Positions 23,802 through 25,992 of a DNA stretch of 25,992 nt are shown here, in pieces. Source of the DNA: Aalborgiella sp043775055 (GTDB taxonomy: Bacteria; Pseudomonadota; Gammaproteobacteria; Burkholderiales; Burkholderiaceae_C); assembly GCA_043775055.1 (NCBI GenBank), contig JAYVSU010000112.1:1-25992 (forward strand), in the 5' to 3' direction. The notes below the pieces were generated by a model. It had not been told where the DNA came from. It made no database searches and saw only the letters and a program-made list of their open reading frames with translations. Positions within the stretch are counted from its first letter, which is position 1, and every line of letters begins with the position of its first letter. A program made the translations under genes and the position numbers.

Positions 23802-24362
23802 ATGGCCATGAAAATCGCTCAAGAAATCCGCGCAGGCAACGTCGTTATGCACGGTAAGGACCCCATGATCGTCCTGAAAACCGAATACGCTCGCGGCGGC
23901 CGTGGTGCGGCAACTGTGCGCATGAAGCTCAAAAGCTTGATTGGCACCTTCAATACCGAGCAAGTATTCCGTGCTGATGACAAATTTGACCAAATCGTTT
24001 TGGACAAAAAAGACTGCACCTACTCTTACTTTGCTGAACCCATGTACGTTTGCATGGACACTGAGTACAACCAGTACGAAGTCGAAGCCGAAAACATGGG
24101 CGACGCGCTGAACTACCTTGAAGACGGCATGGAACTCGAAGTCGTGTTTTACGAAGGCAAAGCCATCTCCGTTGAGCTGCCAACCAGCGTGCAACGCGTG
24201 ATCGAGTGGACCGAGCCAGCCGTCAAAGGCGACACCTCAGGCAAAGTCTTGAAGCCCGCCAAATTGGCGACAGGCTTTGAAATTGGCGTGCCTATTTTTG
24301 TGGCGCAAGGTGACAAAGTTGAGATTGATACCCGCACCGGTGAATACAGGAAGCGTGTCTAA
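23802..24362 (+). CDS. efp: Translation elongation factor P
   Basis: EF-P binds ribosomes stalled on proline runs and stimulates peptide bond formation. The protein has the three usual domains: KOW-like (MKIAQEIRAGN to about residue 65), a central OB domain, and a C-terminal OB domain ending in GDKVEIDTRTGEYRKRV. The modification loop is YARGGRGAATVRMKLKS. Counting from the second methionine, the arginine after GG is R32, the position rhamnosylated by EarP, so this is the Arg32 type and not the lysine type. The start at 23802 has AAGAAG 7 nt upstream; ATG 23808 would give the common 184-residue form. A strong terminator follows the stop. Confidence 0.97.
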   Translation: MAMKIAQEIRAGNVVMHGKDPMIVLKTEYARGGRGAATVRMKLKSLIGTFNTEQVFRADDKFDQIVLDKKDCTYSYFAEPMYVCMDTEYNQYEVEAENMGDALNYLEDGMELEVVFYEGKAISVELPTSVQRVIEWTEPAVKGDTSGKVLKPAKLATGFEIGVPIFVAQGDKVEIDTRTGEYRKRV

Positions 24363-24405
24363 CAAGCCACGCGCCGTAAACGCGTCCAAATCTGGACTCG
24401 TGTAT

Positions 24406-24435
24406 AAAAAAAGGCTCCTGAGGGAGCCTTTTTTT
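24406..24435 (+). terminator. Intrinsic terminator after efp
   Basis: GGCTCC (24413-24418) pairs with GGAGCC (24423-24428) around TGAG, flanked by seven A before and seven T after. This is a classic strong Rho-independent terminator about 45 bp after the efp stop. It isolates efp from the next gene. Confidence 0.93.
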
Positions 24436-24454
24436 ATTGAAGCGAATTTTCCAG

Positions 24455-24460
24455 CACAAT
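24455..24460 (+). promoter_or_regulatory. Possible -10 element of the LOG-family gene
   Basis: CACAAT ends exactly 6 nt before the ATG at 24467 and lies 20 bp after the efp terminator, so a promoter must be close. No Shine-Dalgarno is present in the 6-nt spacer. This matches the pattern seen before ribE, dnaE and earP. Confidence 0.3.
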
Positions 24461-24466
24461 AACAAC

Positions 24467-25333
24467 ATGCAAAACACCGAAGACCTCAAAGAATCACGCC
24501 TTGCCCATGCTTGGGCAGAGTTACAACAACATGCCAACGAAGGCCTTCCGCTGACCGCCAACGCTTACCGGCTGGCTTTTGCCGATCCTGAGTTCATGCT
24601 GCGCCGTGAAACGCGGGGCCTGCGCATCCAGCTCGAAATGCTCAAACCTGAGCTTGAGCAGCAAGCCGCAGGCATTGAGAGCACGATTGTGGTGTTTGGT
24701 AGCGCCCGTTTTTTACCGCCCAAAGAAGCCGAGTTAGCCCAGCAAGCCACCAAGCTGGATGGCGATGCTGGACAAATCGCCTTAGCAGAGCAAAAAGTGC
24801 GTAATGCACAGTATTACGACCAAGCTCGCTTGTTTGCGCGCTTGGTAGCTGGCTACGGTGCGCGACGACCTGCCAAAGAGCGCCTCTATATTTGCACGGG
24901 GGGTGGCCCTGGCATCATGGAAGCAGCCAACCGGGGCGCACACGAAATGGGCGCATTGACCGTGGGCTTGAACATCGCCTTGCCGCATGAACAAAGCGCC
25001 AACCCTTATGTGTCGCCCAATCTAAACTTCAAGTTTCATTACTTTGCGCTGCGCAAAATGCATTTCATGATGCGCGCCAAAGCTTTGGTGGCTTTTCCAG
25101 GCGGTATGGGCACCTTGGACGAGCTGTTTGAAGTGTTGACCTTGGTGCAAACACGTAAAGCCAAGCCCGTACCGATTGTGTTGTTTGGTACAGATTACTG
25201 GAAGCGTTTGGTCAATTTTGACGTGATGGTCGAAGAAGGCACGATTTCAAAAGAAGATTTGGCCCTCTTTAGCTACACCGACGACCCGCAGGTCGCGTGG
25301 GACACAATTCGGGCGTTTTACGCGATGGCGTGA
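24467..25333 (+). CDS. LOG-family Rossmann-fold protein (TIGR00730-type)
   Basis: The 288-residue protein has the two hallmarks of the LOG or 'lysine decarboxylase-like' family: GGGPGIMEAANRG (residues 145-157) and PGGMGTLDE (211-219), with R and E side chains that form the nucleotide monophosphate site. Members are phosphoribohydrolases that release the base from nucleoside 5'-monophosphates, including cytokinin precursors. They are not lysine decarboxylases despite old annotations. About 60 N-terminal residues precede the Rossmann core, typical of the longer bacterial subtype. ATG 24467 is chosen because the frame's upstream TTG lies at the efp terminator. The physiological substrate here is unknown. 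The gene converges with the transporter gene 19 bp away. Confidence 0.9.
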   Translation: MQNTEDLKESRLAHAWAELQQHANEGLPLTANAYRLAFADPEFMLRRETRGLRIQLEMLKPELEQQAAGIESTIVVFGSARFLPPKEAELAQQATKLDGDAGQIALAEQKVRNAQYYDQARLFARLVAGYGARRPAKERLYICTGGGPGIMEAANRGAHEMGALTVGLNIALPHEQSANPYVSPNLNFKFHYFALRKMHFMMRAKALVAFPGGMGTLDELFEVLTLVQTRKAKPVPIVLFGTDYWKRLVNFDVMVEEGTISKEDLALFSYTDDPQVAWDTIRAFYAMA

Positions 25334-25352
25334 TAGCTTATGGGGTGATGGC

Positions 25353-25992
25353 TCATGCTTTGGTCAATTTGAGCCGCCAAGCTTGTTGCGAGGCCAAACC
25401 GACCAGCGCACCTGTCACCCAAAACAAGCCCGCCACACCCACAACAGCGCCAGCTGCACCGTAAATCATGGGCATGATGACGCTACTGGCGTTGATCGTC
25501 ATCAGCCGCAAAGCAATGGCCTCGCCATGTCGCGCTTCAGGGGTAATGTGATGCAAGATGCTCATGATCATGGGTTGAACCGAGCCCAAAACAAAACCTA
25601 AAGCCACCGAGCACATGCCCATCGCTAAGGCACTGGGCATCAGCGGATAGACGCCAAACAAAATACCTGTCAGCACCATGGCCACGGAGATAACCACAGA
25701 CTCTTTCAAATGCGCAGCCAAAAGTGGCAGCAACATACGGACAGTGGCGGCGGCAATGGCAAAAGAGCCCAAAATAGCGCCAATCACCGAAGCGCTGTAG
25801 CCGCGCTCATGGCCCAAAATTGGAACCACAAAGGTATGTACATCCCAGCAAGAAGATAAAAACCAGTTGACGATGATCATGCGGCGCATCATCGGCTCGT
25901 TGAACAAATCCCATGCGGTGCTGGGTTTGGCATTGGCATCCAACACGGGCGCGGGCAATGCTGGCAACTCGCGGTTACGGTGAATCAGTACC
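25353..25992 (-). CDS. MFS transporter, C-terminal part
   Basis: The minus-strand frame is open to the window edge with no ATG, so the N-terminal part lies outside; 213 residues are visible. They form about six hydrophobic segments separated by short loops, including MIIVNWFLSSCWDVHTFVVPILGHERGYSASVIGAILGSFAIAAATVRML and the loop HHITPEARHGEAIALR. The latter is typical of the second half of major facilitator superfamily carriers. The substrate is unknown. A TTG at 25967 is the first possible start in the visible part but lies within a linker, so it is not used. Confidence 0.8.
   Translation of the reverse strand, partial: VLIHRNRELPALPAPVLDANAKPSTAWDLFNEPMMRRMIIVNWFLSSCWDVHTFVVPILGHERGYSASVIGAILGSFAIAAATVRMLLPLLAAHLKESVVISVAMVLTGILFGVYPLMPSALAMGMCSVALGFVLGSVQPMIMSILHHITPEARHGEAIALRLMTINASSVIMPMIYGAAGAVVGVAGLFWVTGALVGLASQQAWRLKLTKA

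Overview
The window looks like an ordinary chromosomal stretch of a betaproteobacterium of the order Burkholderiales, most likely Comamonadaceae. The reasons are the gene order (minor-pilin operon, then rib genes, nusB, tolQRA), the linked earP-efp pair, HU followed by tRNA-Val and ppiD, and protein sequences with the usual Burkholderiales motifs. The genus cannot be fixed from this sequence. Genes are tightly packed. There is no prophage, integron, CRISPR array, transposase or toxin module.

Layout. Positions 2-4317 (+) are the 3' end of a type IV pilus operon: the end of pilX, pilY1 and a pilE-type pilin. Positions 4346-9732 (+) hold the riboflavin genes ribD, ribE, a RibB protein fused to a degenerate RibA-like domain, and ribH, then nusB and a PLP aminotransferase. 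Positions 9729-12334 (+) hold ybgC and tolQRA of the Tol-Pal envelope system; tolB and pal do not follow. Positions 12477-22310 are all on the minus strand: dnaE, ppiD, tRNA-Val(UAC), HU, pgsA, a sugar-nucleotide epimerase and uvrC. Positions 22452-25333 (+) hold earP, efp and a LOG-family gene. A truncated MFS transporter gene (-) runs off the right edge.

How the genes work together. PilX, PilY1 and the pilin belong to type IV pilus assembly. RibD, RibE, RibB and RibH supply every riboflavin step except GTP cyclohydrolase II, whose zinc cysteines are missing from the fused domain. A separate ribA must exist elsewhere if the pathway is complete. EarP is predicted to rhamnosylate the conserved arginine of EF-P encoded next to it. 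DnaE and UvrC serve replication and repair, HU compacts DNA, and PpiD and PgsA serve the envelope.

No new multi-gene system was found. The most unusual signals are below gene level. (1) A short dispersed repeat lies in the same reading frame inside ribD and, in diverged form, inside earP, with another copy in the tolA-dnaE gap. (2) A 64-bp REP-like palindrome is translated inside earP. (3) uvrC has no normal start codon in frame, and a well-placed upstream ATG is out of frame by one base. (4) Several genes have a -10-like hexamer 6-8 nt before the ATG and no clear Shine-Dalgarno, which suggests leaderless mRNAs.
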